Shown here one piece after another: positions 22,901 to 35,500 of a stretch of 64,000 nucleotides of DNA. This DNA is from Avena insularis (Eukaryota; Streptophyta; Magnoliopsida; Poales; Poaceae): positions 465,652,740 through 465,716,739 of the forward strand of contig CM042686.1 in the NCBI GenBank assembly GCA_023614405.1, written 5' to 3'. The position numbers and the translations under genes were made by a program. Position 1 is the first letter of the stretch. Each line of letters begins with the position of its first letter. The notes under the pieces are model-generated. The model searched no databases, had not been told where the DNA came from, and saw only the letters and a program-made list of their open reading frames with translations.

Positions 22901-23805
22901 TAAGGCTTAGCTGGAAATTTATATTCATTAGTATTAGTTCCCTCACGGGAGAGGTTTGAGCTGAGGCTACCTCTCAATGATGTCCACCTATGCAGTGCCC
23001 AAGATGACTGATGGTCATGGTTGGGAGGCCATGCTCATAGGAGAGGTGCTTGTACTAGGGTGTGTAAAGGGAAGGTTATGTTTGATTATCTGCATACCAA
23101 GTATGATGATTCAGGTTATCCATGGATGTATCGAATCTTGTGGTGAAAGTGTACCACCTCTGAGAGTGTCAAACTATTGAATAGCTGCGTCATGATTATG
23201 GACGATTGGAATGGCCATACTGTTTCGTTGTCAGATGTTTTCAAAATAACTTGAAATGAATGATGAACCTTGACTTGACCACAACAGGTTTGTGTTAATG
23301 AAAATAGCTTCCCAACTTAAGTGATTCTAGACTTTTACTTTATCTTTTCTTGCTTCAGAACTCAACTTAGGTTTCAAACTTAACTTGATAGTTATTCTGT
23401 CAATTTAGTACTTTAACTTAGAATTATAAAACCTTGCTAGTAGTAGTTTGCGAGTACTTAAAGAGTGCTCATGGCTTTTGTCCCTGGCTATTATCATGGC
23501 CAGACTATGAAGGAGATTATCAAGACGATGGTCAGCAGGACGGCTATGATAACTAGGACTATCTGCCTTGTCACAAGATTGCTCGTGCCTCGAAGATGGA
23601 CCCCACCGCTACGCTATCGTTTATTTCCGCTGCTTGTTGTATTAAAGACTGGATCATGAGATCCTTATTTGTGTAAAACCTTATGTATGGTTTGTAATGG
23701 ATGATGTACTATGATATCCAATCCGTTATGTCTCGCAAAAATGGTAATCCAGGATTGCAGGTATGGCATAACGGGCATCTGGGATTAAAAATCCGGGTGT
23801 TGACA
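19924..23805 (+). repeat. 5' LTR of Tekay element
   Basis: A 3882-bp LTR from TGTAACATCCC to GGGTGTTGACA. It lacks 18 bases after position 20324 that both other copies of this LTR (29988-30005 and the partial copy near 63371-63388) retain, so this is a deletion in this copy. A GC-rich block spans about 20620-21600. Confidence 0.92.
21162..21168 (+). promoter_or_regulatory. Tekay 5' LTR TATA box
   Basis: tataaaa in the context cgagcctataaaagg, conserved at 30832-30838 in the 3' LTR. It is the probable core promoter of the element transcript, with the GC-rich leader downstream. Confidence 0.6.
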
Positions 23806-23808
23806 AGT

Positions 23809-23821
23809 TGGTATCAGAGCC
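23809..23821 (+). other. Primer binding site, tRNA-iMet type (Tekay)
   Basis: TGGTATCAGAGCC three bases after the 5' LTR, complementary to the 3' end of initiator tRNA-Met, as expected for chromoviruses. Confidence 0.9.
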
Positions 23822-24033
23822 ATCCTGACCATAGGAGACCCTAGTTAGAATGGACGTCCAAACCAAAAACTTAGCTTCAAAAACCAAAGGGAGTATTTAT
23901 GAAAAACTATTTCCTCTCTTACCCTTGTGAACTCATTTTTTCTCAAAAATACATGTCCTCAAAATTCTTACGTTACTACTTAAAATTTGGCACACTTGAT
24001 CACTTCACTAATTTCCTCATCCTAAATTCTTGT

Positions 24034-24825
24034 AGATGGAGACTCAGTTCAGCAAGTTTTACCAGTTGGGAAACGGAGGTCACCGATCTTGAGAGGATCT
24101 GGATTCACGTCAGAATTTACGGACGCCCACATCTGGAGTTTCTTGGAGCTCAACTTCCAGGACCCCCAGGAGGAGACCTACAATGGCTAGTCACCGCAGA
24201 TCTTCGAGGAAGCATTGAAGCACCAACTTCCGGGAGAATTCAGTTCTCTGTGAGAGAGAACAACTGGCTAGATGGATTAGCCAGGCAATGCATGAAGCTC
24301 ATGCGTCTATGTGCCCTCAGCGTCAACAAGATTCAAGGAACCCGTTTTGCCCACTATAAAAGACGTGACTTCATGGGAATGCCGATGGAGATGCCAAGTC
24401 GCCTAGAGTTGAGGCGTCAAGTGGAGAAACTCGATTTCTTGCTTCATGACCGACAGCAGGAACTAGACAATGCCAGAGAGTTAGCCAACCAGAACCGTGC
24501 AATTGCCGACCAGAAGGCCTGCACCTTCACCTGCTTGCTCGTCCAAGATCGCCAGTCTCTTCGTCGCCAGCGTGTAAAGAAGGATCGCACCATCGCCCGT
24601 CTTTGCAAGAAGGTGGCCGACCTAGAGAAGACCGTCAAGGAGCAGGAAGCTCAGCTTGCCGCCAAGGAAGAAGATGATGAAGGAGAAGACATCCAGGGAG
24701 ATATGGATTCTTACCTCAGCAACGATGACGATTTTTACAGCGAGAGGATGTTGTGGACTTCTACACTGATGATGAAGACTCCGACTTCATTGACGATGAG
24801 TAGATGCACTAGAGCACTGTCGTAG
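24034..24825 (+). pseudogene. Tekay upstream ORF (coiled-coil aORF between LTR and gag)
   Basis: This extra ORF lies between the PBS and gag. It has an N-terminal globular part (IWIHVRIYGRPHLEFLGAQL, GRIQFSVRENNWLDGLARQC) and a long charged helix with heptad character (LRRQVEKLDFLLHDRQQELD to ADLEKTVKEQEAQLAAKEED), then a highly acidic tail. A conserved ATG at 24038 is in a different frame from the body, and the acidic C-terminus shifts frame again near 24742, so this copy carries at least two indels. The function is unknown. Position, coiled coil and acidic tail suggest an RNA- or particle-associated accessory protein, but that is inference. The frame stays open 5' of 24034 without clear homology. 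Confidence 0.6.
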
Positions 24826-25050
24826 CATGAGATGTATCATCTCATTGTATCGTAGTTTGCAGAATGGTTCTTCAAACCATCTGTTTTCCCCTTTGATTGT
24901 TGTGGTGTGTGTTGTATCGTGTGCTTGCTTGCATGAAGGAGAATGAAGTTAGTTGAAAAACCTGAGTCTAACTCAAAGTTGTAGCTTTGAAAACCCAAAA
25001 CCATGAACCTTAGAATTTCCCTCTTACCCTATATCTATCTCAATCTTCAG

Positions 25051-26205
25051 ATGACTCGTGGAAACCAAGGAGGGAGCAGCTCATCGCAGGACCCAATGCT
25101 GCAGATCTTGTAGAATCTCATCGCGGACCGTGAAGCAAGCAGGGCCGAGCGTCAAGCCAACTTAGCGACATTGCAGCAGATCGCCCAAATGGCTCTCAAC
25201 AACCAAGGACATGGAAATCAGGATCACCATGGATCTAAACTCAAAAACTTTCAGAACACAAATCCCCCAATCTTCAACCAATCTAAAAACCCATTAGATG
25301 CTGATGACTGGTTACAGACCATGGAAAACAACCTAGAAGTTGCAGGAGCTGATGAGAATGAGAAAGTTCTCTTTGCCACTCACTATCTGGCGGGAGATGC
25401 AAGAGCTTGGTGGAATAGCGTCCGCAACATGAACCATGGCCAGGTGATGACCTGGGAAGCATTCAAGGTCAAGTTCAGCCGCACCCACGTGCCGCAAGGT
25501 CTTGTCAACAGGATGAGAGATGAATTCCGTGAACTGAAGCAAGGAAGATTGACTGTAGTAGAGTACCATGACAAATTCTTGTCACTTGCCAGATATGCAC
25601 CGGATGAGATCAACACAGAGGCCAAGAAGAAAGAGAGATTCTTAAACGGACTGCATGATGAGATGCAGACTGTTCTTGTCAACATCCGTTTCCAGGATCT
25701 TGAAGAGCTAGTCGACTCTGCCATTCAGATGGAAGGGGAGATTAACCAAGAAAACGACAACCGCAAGCGTCGTATGACGCAGCAGTCTGGATCCAGTAGT
25801 CACCAGAAGTACCGTCCTAACCCCTCACCAGGGTATGCACCAAGGAACAACCGACCCCCAAATTCTCGCCCAAGCTACCCCAACCGTAGCGGAGGAAATG
25901 TGAAGCCTGGAGGAAAAAATCACAACTCCGGCAACACCAACAACTTCAACCGTGCCCCTCCCAAGAGCGACAACAACAACACTGTCCCCAGAACTGGCAG
26001 CAATGTTGTACCTGTTGCAGTCAAGGACAAGTCCCAGATATCTTGTTTCGAGTGTGGAGTGAAGGGTCACTACTCCAATGAGTGTCCCAAGAAGACTGCC
26101 GCCAATGCCCCTGTGAATGCCCCAGCTCAGCAGCAGCGTCGTGTTCAACAAGGCAGGAGATTTGCCCAGGAACCCAGACAATCAACGGTCATCTCTTCCA
26201 CATGA
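25051..26205 (+). pseudogene. Tekay Gag
   Basis: Starts MTRGNQGGSSSSQDP and has an in-frame TAG at 25111-25113. The body carries the gag core (VLFATHYLAGDARAWWNSVR, then FSRTHVPQGLVNRMRDEFRE and VVEYHDKFLSLARYAPDEI), an Asn/Pro/Ser-rich linker, and a CCHC zinc knuckle [14 protein letters not shown] near the C-terminus for RNA binding. The frame ends at 26205, 123 bases after the pol frame opens. The conserved N-terminus of protease continues in the pol frame, consistent with a one-base indel near 26180, not programmed frameshifting, since Del/Tekay Gag-Pol is usually one frame. Confidence 0.85.
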
Positions 26206-29117
26206 ACGCAGAAGAAGCCCAGGAAGCACCAGATGTCGTGCTGGGTATGTTTTCTGTCAACTCAGTTTTAGCAAGAGTATTGTTGGATTCTGGAGCATCG
26301 CATTCATTTGTCACCGAAGAATTTGTATGCACTAGTAAGATTCTCCCAACCAACCTGAAGCATGTCATGATAGTTCAAATCCCCGGTTCAACAACAAAAG
26401 CTAGAAAAATTTGCAACGCTGTACCTATCAGAATTCATGGGATAGATTTTTATGCCAACCTAATTGTACTTGGAACCAAAGGTTTGGAAGTAGTACTAGG
26501 TATGGACTGGATGTCAAGGCATAAAGGACTGATAGACTGTGCTAAGAAAGCCATCACCATGACCAGTAGTTCGAGTAACGTAGAACATATCTCCGAAACC
26601 TTACCCCGTCAATTCAAATGCAACAAAAGTGTAGCCCTGCCTACCATTGACCAAGTCAGAGTAGTCTGTGAATACCCCGACGTATTCCCAGATGAACTGC
26701 CAGGTATGCCCCCGGATAGGGATATAGAGTTCATTATCGAACTAATCCCTGGAACCGGACCTATAGCCCAGAGACCCTATACCATGAACCCCTCAGAGTT
26801 AGTAGAACTGAAGAAGCAGTTAGATGCCATGTTAGCGACCGGCTTGATTCAGCCAAGTGCATCGCCATGGAGATCACCAGTGTTATTCGTCCACAAGAAG
26901 GATGGAGGCAACCGTCTATGTACAGATTACAGAAAGTTGAATGATGTCACCATCAAGAACAAGTACCCCTTGCCAAAGATAGAGGATCTATTTGATCAGT
27001 TGAATGGAGCTCAGGTATTCTCAAAGATTGATCTTAGGACTGGTTATCACCAACTTAAGATTCGTGCAATGATATTCAAGACCGCCTTTACTACTCGCTA
27101 TGGTTTATACGAGTATACGGTTATGTCTTTTGGATTAACCAATGCCCCTGCTTATTTCATGAATCTCATGAATAAGATCTTTATGAATTTCTTAGATAAG
27201 TTTGTAGTTGTGTTTATCGACGACATCCTTATCTACTCCAAGTCAGAAGAAGAGCATGAGCAACATTTGAGAATCATCCTAGAAACCCTGAGAGAACATC
27301 AGTTATATGCCAAGTTCAGCAAATGTGAGTTTTGGCTGAAAGAAGTAGGATTCCTAGGACATATTGTGTCTGCCTGAGGAGTCTCTGTTGATCCCAGCAA
27401 GATGAAAGATGTTGAAGAATGGGAAGCCCCAACAAATCAAACCCAAGTTCGTTCATTTCTCGGATTAGCGGGATATTACCGCAAATTCGTAGAAGGATTC
27501 TCGAGCATAGCCCGACCAATGACCCAATTGTTGAAGAAGGACAAGAAGTTTGAATGGACAGACAAGTGTGAAGCCAGTTTCCAGGAGCTGAAGAGGAGAT
27601 TGATATCAGCCCCAATTTTGATCATGCCAGACATCGAGAAGCCATTTGATGTATATTGTGACGCATCGAAGATTGGTCTAGGATGTGTATTGATGCAAGA
27701 AGGCAAAGTCATCGCGTATCTGTCTCGACAACTGAAGCAGCATGAGCAGAACTATCCGACCCATGATCTTGAGCTAGCAGCAGTGGTTCTAGCATTGAAG
27801 ACATGGCGTCATTATTTGATGGGTAATCGCTATGAGATTTACTCAGATCATAAGAGCTTGAAGTATATCTTCACCCAGAAGGAGTTGAATATGAGGCAAA
27901 GAAGATGGATAGAGTTAATCAAGGATTATGACCTTGACATTCACTATCACCCCGGCAAAGCCAATGTGGTAGCGGATGCTCTTAGCAGATTGCCGTGTAG
28001 GCTTAACACCATGATCAAAGAGAAGCAACCAAGTTTGTATGAGGAGTTGGAGCAGTTCAGGACTGAGTTAGTTAGCAAAGGATTCCTAGCTAGCATTGAA
28101 CTTCAACCCACTTTGATTAGCCAAGTCAAGGAAGCCCAGAAGGGGAATGAAGGTATCGATGGAATCAAACATCGTATTGGTACAGGCAAAGTACCTGGAT
28201 TCACCAAAGACGAAGAAGGTGTACTGTGGTACAAGGGCCGTATCTGTGTACCAGCAGATTCGGAGCTGAAGGAAATGATCATGAAGGAAGCTCATGATAC
28301 TCTTTATTCTATCCACCCCGGAGCAACAAAGATGTATCAGGATTTGAAAGAGCAATTTTGGTGGCACAAGATGAAGAGAGAGATCGGAAGCTACATCGCC
28401 AAGTATGACATTTGTCAAAGAGTCAAGGCAGAGCATCAGAGACCTGCCGGATTGTTGCAACCATTGCAGATTCCGGAATGGAAATGGGATTCCATCGGAA
28501 TGGACTTTATCACCGGTTTACCTACTTCTAGTAGGGGAAATGACTCAATCTGGGTCATAGTTGATAGACTATCCAAGGTAGCCCACTTCATACCAGTCAA
28601 GACAACCTACCAGAGTGCAAAGCTAGCAGAGCTGTACATTGCTAGAATTGTTAGTCTGCATGGAACCCCCAAGACCATCGTATCAGATCGAGGAACCCAA
28701 TTTACTTCAAGATTTTGGCAGAAAGTTCAGGAAGGTTTAGGAACCAAGTTGAATTTCAGTACCGCTTATCACCCGCAAACAGATGGACCGACTGAGAGAG
28801 TCAACCAGATATTGGAGGATATGCTTAGAGCTTGTGTGTTGGAATACGGATCAAAATGGGAAGACTGCCTGCCTTTCGCAGAATTCTCATATAACAACAG
28901 TTATCAGGCTAGTTTGCAGATGGCACCCTTTGAATTCCTATACGGAAGAAAGTGTCGCACCTTTGAATTGGTCGCAAGTAGGAGAGAGTCGATCTTTGGA
29001 CCCGACATTCTCAGAAGCGAGAGAAAGTTCACAAAGTTCGTGAGCACCTCAAGACCGCCCAATCCAGACAGAAGAGTTATCTTGACAAGAGAAGGAGACC
29101 TGACTTTCAATGCCTGA
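26082..29117 (+). pseudogene. Tekay Pol: protease, reverse transcriptase, RNase H, integrase
   Basis: One frame with a TGA at 27375-27377. Protease: [49 protein letters not shown] and the catalytic [10 protein letters not shown]. RNase [14 protein letters not shown] and [10 protein letters not shown]. Integrase: zinc region with [11 protein letters not shown] and [11 protein letters not shown], then catalytic segments [27 protein letters not shown] and [14 protein letters not shown]. The first Cys of the integrase C-x2-C pair is Tyr here. The TGA sits where an Arg codon (CGA) is expected, as methylcytosine deamination would produce. From about 29040 the frame is lost by indels. All enzymes needed for reverse transcription and integration are recognisable but not translatable as one product. 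Confidence 0.92.
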
Positions 29118-29362
29118 GATTTCAGATATCTCAAGGTTTCACCATTGAAGGGAACTCAACGCTTTAGTCGAAGGAAAGTTAGCCCCCGGATATATCGGAC
29201 CTTTCAAGATTCTGAACCGCCTAGGAGAAGTATCGTATCATTGGAACTGCACTCAAGAGATGTCACCATCCACAATGTGTTCCATATCGTTACTTCATAA
29301 ATGCTTGGAAGTGCACGAGAAGGCGAAGTTTTCAAGAATATCGATCACGAGGCGGTGAAATC

Positions 29363-29539
29363 AACAATGACCTGACCTATCGGGAAGTGCCCATTCGTAT
29401 CTTAGAAGAAGCCTACAGAACCACCAGGACCAGGAGTATCAAGTTTCTCAAGATTCATTGGAGCAACCATCAGGATGAAGCCACTTGGGAGCGCGAGGAT
29501 TACATTAGGATAGAGTTCCCAGATCTCTTTAGTTCCTAG
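29363..29539 (+). pseudogene. Tekay integrase C-terminal chromodomain
   Basis: In a different frame from pol, the end of the polyprotein reads YREVPIRILEEAYRTTRTRS then FLKIHWSNHQDEATWERED and stops at 29537-29539. The aromatic and charged pattern (KIHW, EATWE) is that of a chromodomain, which in chromoviruses steers integration toward particular chromatin. Sequence 29118-29362 is the frameshifted linker. Confidence 0.8.
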
Positions 29540-29572
29540 TTTTCTTGTAAATCTCGGGACGAGATTTTATTT

Positions 29573-29584
29573 AAGGGGGGAAGG
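29573..29584 (+). other. Polypurine tract of Tekay element
   Basis: aaggggggaagg directly before the 3' LTR (two intervening t). It is the expected plus-strand primer site. Confidence 0.85.
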
Positions 29585-29586
29585 TT

Positions 29587-32500
29587 TGTAACATCCCAAA
29601 ACTTCAATCCAAGAGTATCAAAGATCAAATCATCCAAATTTAGGATTAACAAAAACTTTTCCATATTTAAAATGAAAGCATTCATATATGTGTGCATTTA
29701 AAATAGGAGTTGTTTGGAATTGCCATGATTGTGTGATCCTTTGCTTCTAAAATGTTTCTTAGGTGATTTAAACATCATCTACATCATTCCCAAACTTTTC
29801 CTAAAAGAAATCAAATAAAAAAGAATTAAAATGAGGGAATGGTCATTTGGACAAATTTAACTCTCATGCCTACTTTGGCTATTCCTAGTACTCAATTCTT
29901 AACAGAAACAATTCTTGATCTTTGCACCCCTTGCTATTACACATAATGAAGTACCAAGGCCCACCTTTTGATCTTCTAAAAACATTCTGGAAACTATTTT
30001 AAATGGCAGTTCAAAATTGAATCTAATGCATATGCATAGATCACCCCTATTTCAAAAACCCATGTATTTGAGCTCCATTTTCAAAACCCTTGCAACCAGA
30101 GACTACCTAGCACTAGTGGAGATCACCCAAAAAATTTGAACTCAAAATTCAAAACTTTTTCTCTTGCGGCCATTTCATCAAACACTTGGCAGGCAAAATC
30201 ATAACTCCAATCCTAGCTCACTGTTTGGAACAGGGTTTTGCCCCCATTTGATCTCCATTTAATCTCTCTGTCCCCCTTTTATCAAACCATGCCAATTGCA
30301 GCCCATCCCCTATGCCCTAGTGGCCATGCCAAGCCATGCCGAGCACCACCCTGGCCGGCCAACCTTGCAACCGTCATAGCAGACCACTCCCCCTTTCCTC
30401 GCCATGTCTAGGAGGTAGCCAACGCCGCATCGCCCCTCTCTGTCCCTTTCCCGAGCCAAGAGCAGCCGTGGACCACCGAGGAGAAACCGCGCCCAGTGCC
30501 ACCAGACCATGCCGACGCCGCCAGCGAGCGCCAAGATTGCACAAGCCACCACTCGACACCAGCCCACGCCCGCTCCGCCTCGACCTAGAGAACACCCAGA
30601 CACCCCGTTCACGCTCAAGCCCCACCACCGCTCGCCGTGGACACCGCCGCCTCTGCCTCTCAGAGCGCCACCTCACCCCGACCGCATGCCACCGCCCCTA
30701 CGGCCGCATTGAAGCGCTAGAGCACCGCCAGGGGACCGCCCATTGATCGCCATCCCCAGCCATGCCGCTAGCTCACCGTAGCCATGTCGCCATCGTCGAC
30801 CGCCCATCCCGCTCGGTCTCACCGTCGAGCCTATAAAAGTAGCCCTCCCCAGCACCAAAGACTCACACCATTCCACTTGCCTCACCTCTCTGAACCTCAC
30901 CCACCTCTCGCCGGAGCAACTGGAGCAGCAGCTCGCCGGAATTGGAGCCAGAGCCGCCACCTCTGGAGAAGAAGGGTGTCGTTGATTCCGGCCACCCCAA
31001 GATTCACCGCGACCACGCCTCGCCTCGCCGTCGTCTTCCACTTTGTTCGCCCACATCGCCGACCCCGCTGGAGCCCTGGTACGCCCCCAGTAGACCCCCA
31101 TCGAGCTGCTAGGGTTTGAGCTCGCCGGCGACCCGTCCGTCGTCGACGACGACCCTCAGCCGTAGATCTAGCCTCTAATCGCACGGCCCACAGGCTGCAT
31201 TGCTGCTTTTAAGTGTCACCTGACCAGTGGGACCCCTGTTATTGAGCCTGTCAAGACAGCGCCACTGGGCCGCCCATTTCTTTCTCATAAGCCCGTAGAT
31301 TCAAATCTAGGTTTTTCTTTTTAGTTAGAATATAGTTTCTGTCCCCTAGTTTAAAAATCAATTCAGAGAGTTTGACAAAGCCAAATTGCATGAAAATACT
31401 TTTGTCTGAAAGGTATTGAAATGCTCTATCCAAGCCCGTTGGATTTAATCCATTTAGAGTTATAGATTTCTCCTAATAAAAATAAGAAGAAAGAAGCTTT
31501 TGCAACTTGAAACATTTTTAGAAAATCAACCAAGTTAGCTTTTGAGTTGATTCCAACTCTCAAAAATCACATTTCATCATATTTATCCAAATATGTAATA
31601 ATATTAAGGTTTACAGACAGTGACTTTGGACTAGTACCAAAATAATGCTATATAGGCATTTCTAGTCACTTTAAATCATTAAATAATAAACTTAAACCAA
31701 AGTAATAGTAATCCAACCTTTAAATCTCATTCCCACATGTTAGAACATGTGGTGAGGACATGTGTCCACATGACCCCATATTTTGGTGGTGAATATTAAA
31801 TTGTAGTTAACTTTTCAATGAGTAGAAATTACTTTTCCAAAATAAAAAGGGTGAAAACTATTGAATAAAACTTGTGATGTTTGGGATGATAATAGATCAT
31901 CAATTGTGTGGTTAGAATAGTACTTAGCCTAAGTTAAGTATTGTTTGGTGATTGTGCCCTCCCTATGTATTTCTAGATGATAGTACCGACCAAGCCTTCG
32001 AGGAGGAGGAGTTCTACCAGGAAGAAGAAGAAGAAAACTTCAACCACTGCACCAACCAAGGCAAGCTATTAGTGGCAAGCTAACCCTTGCAAACATGCTT
32101 TAGTAAGCTATTGTAGCAAGCTAGAATAAAACTAGATAGTTTAGTAAAGATGCCTTAAGCAAACTTTGATCACACCCCCTTAGTTTACACAAAGTTCTTT
32201 AATTAATTTTGAAGGTAGCATAAAGAGTATAAAACTTGACCTAATTAGAAACCCTTAGATGTCATTCTATGGCATGAGATTGATCCCACCTTTCCACCTT
32301 AGTGAACACTCTTAACCTAGTGTTTTAGAATAGATCAAACTTGAGTCATTTTAGATGGGAACACCTGGTGAAAATGAGTTATGAAAACCTTGGAATGATG
32401 AGTCATTCTATTGAGATGTTTTGACAGGTGTTGAGAAACACAATTGGTTTTTGATGATGAAAATGATGAGGCATGAGCCTTAACCCTTTTTATAAAACTG

Positions 32501-33470
32501 ATGGTTGGATTCGGATGCGATACCATTCCAAATTTACCGTACAACCACATTACCTGAATTGGGTAAGGCTTAGCTGGAAATTTATATGCATTAGTATTAG
32601 TTCCCTCACGGGAGAGGTTTGAGCTGAGGCTACCTCTCAATGATGTCCACCTATGCAGTGCCCAAGATGACTGATGGTCATGGTTGGGAGGCCATGCTCA
32701 TAGGAGAGGTGCTTGTACTAGGGTGTGTAAAGGGAAGGTTATGTTTGATTATCTGCATACCAAGTATGATGATTCAGGTTATCCCCGATGATGTATCGAA
32801 TCTTGTGGTGAAAGTGTACCACCTCTGCAGAGTGTCAAACTATTCAATAGTCAGCGTCATGTTATGGACAATTGGAATGGCCATACTGTTCGCTGTCGAT
32901 GTTTTCTAAATAACTTGAAATGAATGATGAACCTTGACTTGACCACAACAGGGTTGTGTTAATGAAAATAGCTTCCCAACTTAAGTGATTCTAGACTTTT
33001 ACTTTATCTTTTCCTGCTTCAGAACTCAGCTTAGGTTTCAAACTTAACTTGATAGTTATTCTGTCAATTTAGTACTTTAACTTAGAATTATAAAACCTTG
33101 CTAGTAGTAGTTTGCGAGTACTTAAAGAGTACTCATGGCTTTTGTCCCTGGCTATTATCATGGCAAGACTATGAAGGAGATTATCAAGATGATGGTCAGC
33201 AGGACGGCTATGATAACTAGGACTATCTCGCCTTCACAAGATTGCTCGTGCCCTCAAGATGGACCCCACCGCTACGCTATCGTTTATTTCCGCTGCTTGT
33301 TGTATTAAAGACTGGATCATGAGATCCTTATTTGTGTAAAACCTTATGTATGGTTTGTAATGGATGATGTACTATGATATCCAATCCGTTATGTCTCGCA
33401 AAAATGGTAATCCTGGGATTGCGGGGTATGGCATAACGGGCATCTGGGATTAAAAATCCGGGTGTTAACA
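29587..33470 (+). repeat. 3' LTR of Tekay element
   Basis: A 3884-bp LTR from TGTAACATCCC to GGGTGTTAACA, colinear with 19924-23805 with scattered substitutions and small indels concentrated in the GC-rich block near 30500-31250. TATA box at 30832-30838. Confidence 0.92.
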
Positions 33471-33475
33471 AGAAA

Positions 33476-33759
33476 TGAATCATGTTTCATGCAGCTTGCG
33501 CTTTTTGTCTCCTCCCCCTTCTCCAAGTTGATCTAGATGCTCAGGAGCTGCCTCTGTCAGTTGATCTAGTTGATTAACATATGCTTCCCCTACTTGATCT
33601 TAATGATAAAGATGTGCTTCCCCCGGTTCAGATGGAGGATCATATGGTTCACCATGAAATACCCATCTAACATATGTGTTAACCATCCCAAATGTAAAAA
33701 TATGGTCTTCCGCTATACTTTGAGGCAACACCCTATGATTCGCACACAACCGGCAGGGG
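33476..33759 (-). pseudogene. Decayed Transpos_assoc gene, middle part
   Basis: The minus strand encodes CRLCANHRVLPQSIAEDHIF then YVRWVFHGEPYDPPSEP, the second half of a CACTA transposase-associated (Transpos_assoc) domain with its C-x2-C and W-x-x-HGE pattern. A TAA near 33600, an acidic/Gln-rich segment and a basic DKKRKLHE stretch follow. The first half of the domain is at 45941-46048, across the copia insertion. The TAA and a later TGA indicate decay. Confidence 0.65.
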
Positions 33760-33764
33760 AAATG

Positions 33765-35412
33765 TGTTGGGTCCACAGCATAGAAAACAAAAAATTTCCT
33801 ACGGTGTGAACTACACGCCAAGATCTATCTACTAGGTACAAAGCAACGGGTGGACATACATCCAACGAGAACTTACCCTCGTAGACAACGAGCTTTGTTA
33901 ACGAGTAGGAACTCGTGGTTGATGTAGTCGTACACTTGCCGATCTCAAGATCATGAGGAAGTCCGAGCGCCGCAACTCAGCGGCGCATCCGCACTCGCAC
34001 ACACGTTCAAGCCACCGGACATCCTCCACCTCCTCGCTCTAGCGATCCAGCGGAAGCAGCAACTCCTTCCAGACGAAATGCCACCGGGAACATGTATCTC
34101 GCTAATCCGAGACCATGGGGGAATAATTCTAGAGGGGGAGAGATCCTTCACAAGGAGGTGTGAGGATGAAGGAGGGAATGGGTGGCCTTTTATAGGAGGA
34201 GGGGGGTGCCCCCTCCCTCCATGGTCATGCATGGGGTGACCCCTCACCTCCCCCATTCATGTGGTGGTAACCCCCCCACATTAAAATGCCTCTTCACATT
34301 CCCTTTTAAAGTCTCCACTTTAAATGCATTAAATTTCTCCAAATTTAATGCTCTCTCATTTAATAAAACTCTTTTTATTAAATTTATTCAGAATTTTGTA
34401 ATTACTTTAATTAACAAACATTCACATATAGCCCCTTGCAATATTTCAATATCACATGCAGAACCACCTTCTGCAATTTCACCCAAAACAATTTCCGGTT
34501 TCTATTGAAACAATTCCTGTGCTTTGCAATTCTTTCGTCTGAAACATATGTGCTCCAAAATGGTGTCCGGTAACTCTTAAGTGTGCCACCCTATAGTTCG
34601 CGAATAATGCAGACATGATCGAGACCCTTCTTCGATCAATAATCAGCAGTGGACCTGGAGATCCATACTGACTCCTACACATTCAACGATGACTCCTGTG
34701 ATCGTGAGAACCTTTAACGCTTGTAACTAAATCCCTTTGTCCCTCGATATATTACATGTCCGAGATTCGATCATAGGTATCTCCATACCTAGTTTGATCT
34801 CGTTACCGACATGCACTCTTTCTCGCTCCTGATATAACATTCTAGTGATCACATCACTTGCTTGCAAGCTATCCTAATGTGATATCACCGAGAGGGACCA
34901 GAGTATATCTATCTGTCATCTGGATTGACAAATTCCACTCTTGATCCATGAGCCTCAACATAACACCTTCGTAGTACTGAACCCATCTTTATAGTCACCC
35001 TGTTACGGTGTGACGTTTGATGTTATCAAGATACTTTTCCGGTGTCAGCAATTAACATGATCTCATGGTCTAAGGATAAAGATTACTTCGTATGATGTTA
35101 TAGCAATATAACCATAATGACTTGATTGTAATTCTATACTTTGGATGAATGTTCATCACATCATTCCACCGATGGTGTGACCTTGTTATTAACAACATCC
35201 AATGTCCATGATCAGGAAACCTTGATCATCCTGTTAATCAACAAGCTAGTCTATAAGAGAGGCATGACTATGAACCCTTTTTTGTTTATTAAACACACAT
35301 GTATTGATGTTTCCGAATCAATACATTTCTAGCATGTAAAATAAACATCTATCATGTATAAGGAATATATAATAACAACTTTATTATTGCCTCTCAGGGC
35401 ATATTTCCTTCA
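33765..35412 (-). repeat. 3' LTR of copia element
   Basis: 1648 bp, bounded by TGAAGG and CCCAACA in element orientation. The promoter TATA (ttttata in plus reading) is at 34188-34194. It is 11 bp shorter than the 5' LTR, with scattered substitutions. Confidence 0.9.
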
Positions 35413-35423
35413 GTCTCCCACTT
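35413..35423 (-). other. Polypurine tract of copia element
   Basis: AAGTGGGAGAC on the minus strand, immediately before the 3' LTR, as in BARE/Angela elements. Confidence 0.85.
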
Positions 35424-35500
35424 GCACTAGAGACAATAATATAGTTCACATAGTGATAAATCTAACACCCATGGAGTTCTGGTGTTGATCATGTTTTGCC

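Larger units (their letters stand above)
19924..33470 (+). mobile_element. Tekay/Del-type chromovirus (Ty3/gypsy), complete ends, TSD agaaa
   Basis: A 13,547-bp plus-strand element with LTRs 19924-23805 and 29587-33470, flanked by agaaa at 19919-19923 and 33471-33475. In order it has an iMet-type PBS, an upstream coiled-coil ORF, gag with a CCHC knuckle, protease, RT, RNase H, integrase and a C-terminal chromodomain, which defines the chromovirus group. Coding frames contain several stops and frameshifts, so it is not autonomous now. It inserted into the decayed Transpos_assoc gene. Confidence 0.92.

Noticed and set aside
23809..23821. tRNA gene near tggtatcagagcc (also 44263-44275, 5532-5549, 10764-10781)
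   Set aside because: Only the complement of a tRNA 3' end is present, next to LTRs: primer binding sites, not tRNA genes.
26082..26205. Programmed -1 frameshift between gag and pol of the Tekay element
   Set aside because: No slippery heptamer with downstream structure was seen, and related elements normally use a single Gag-Pol frame, so a one-base indel is simpler.
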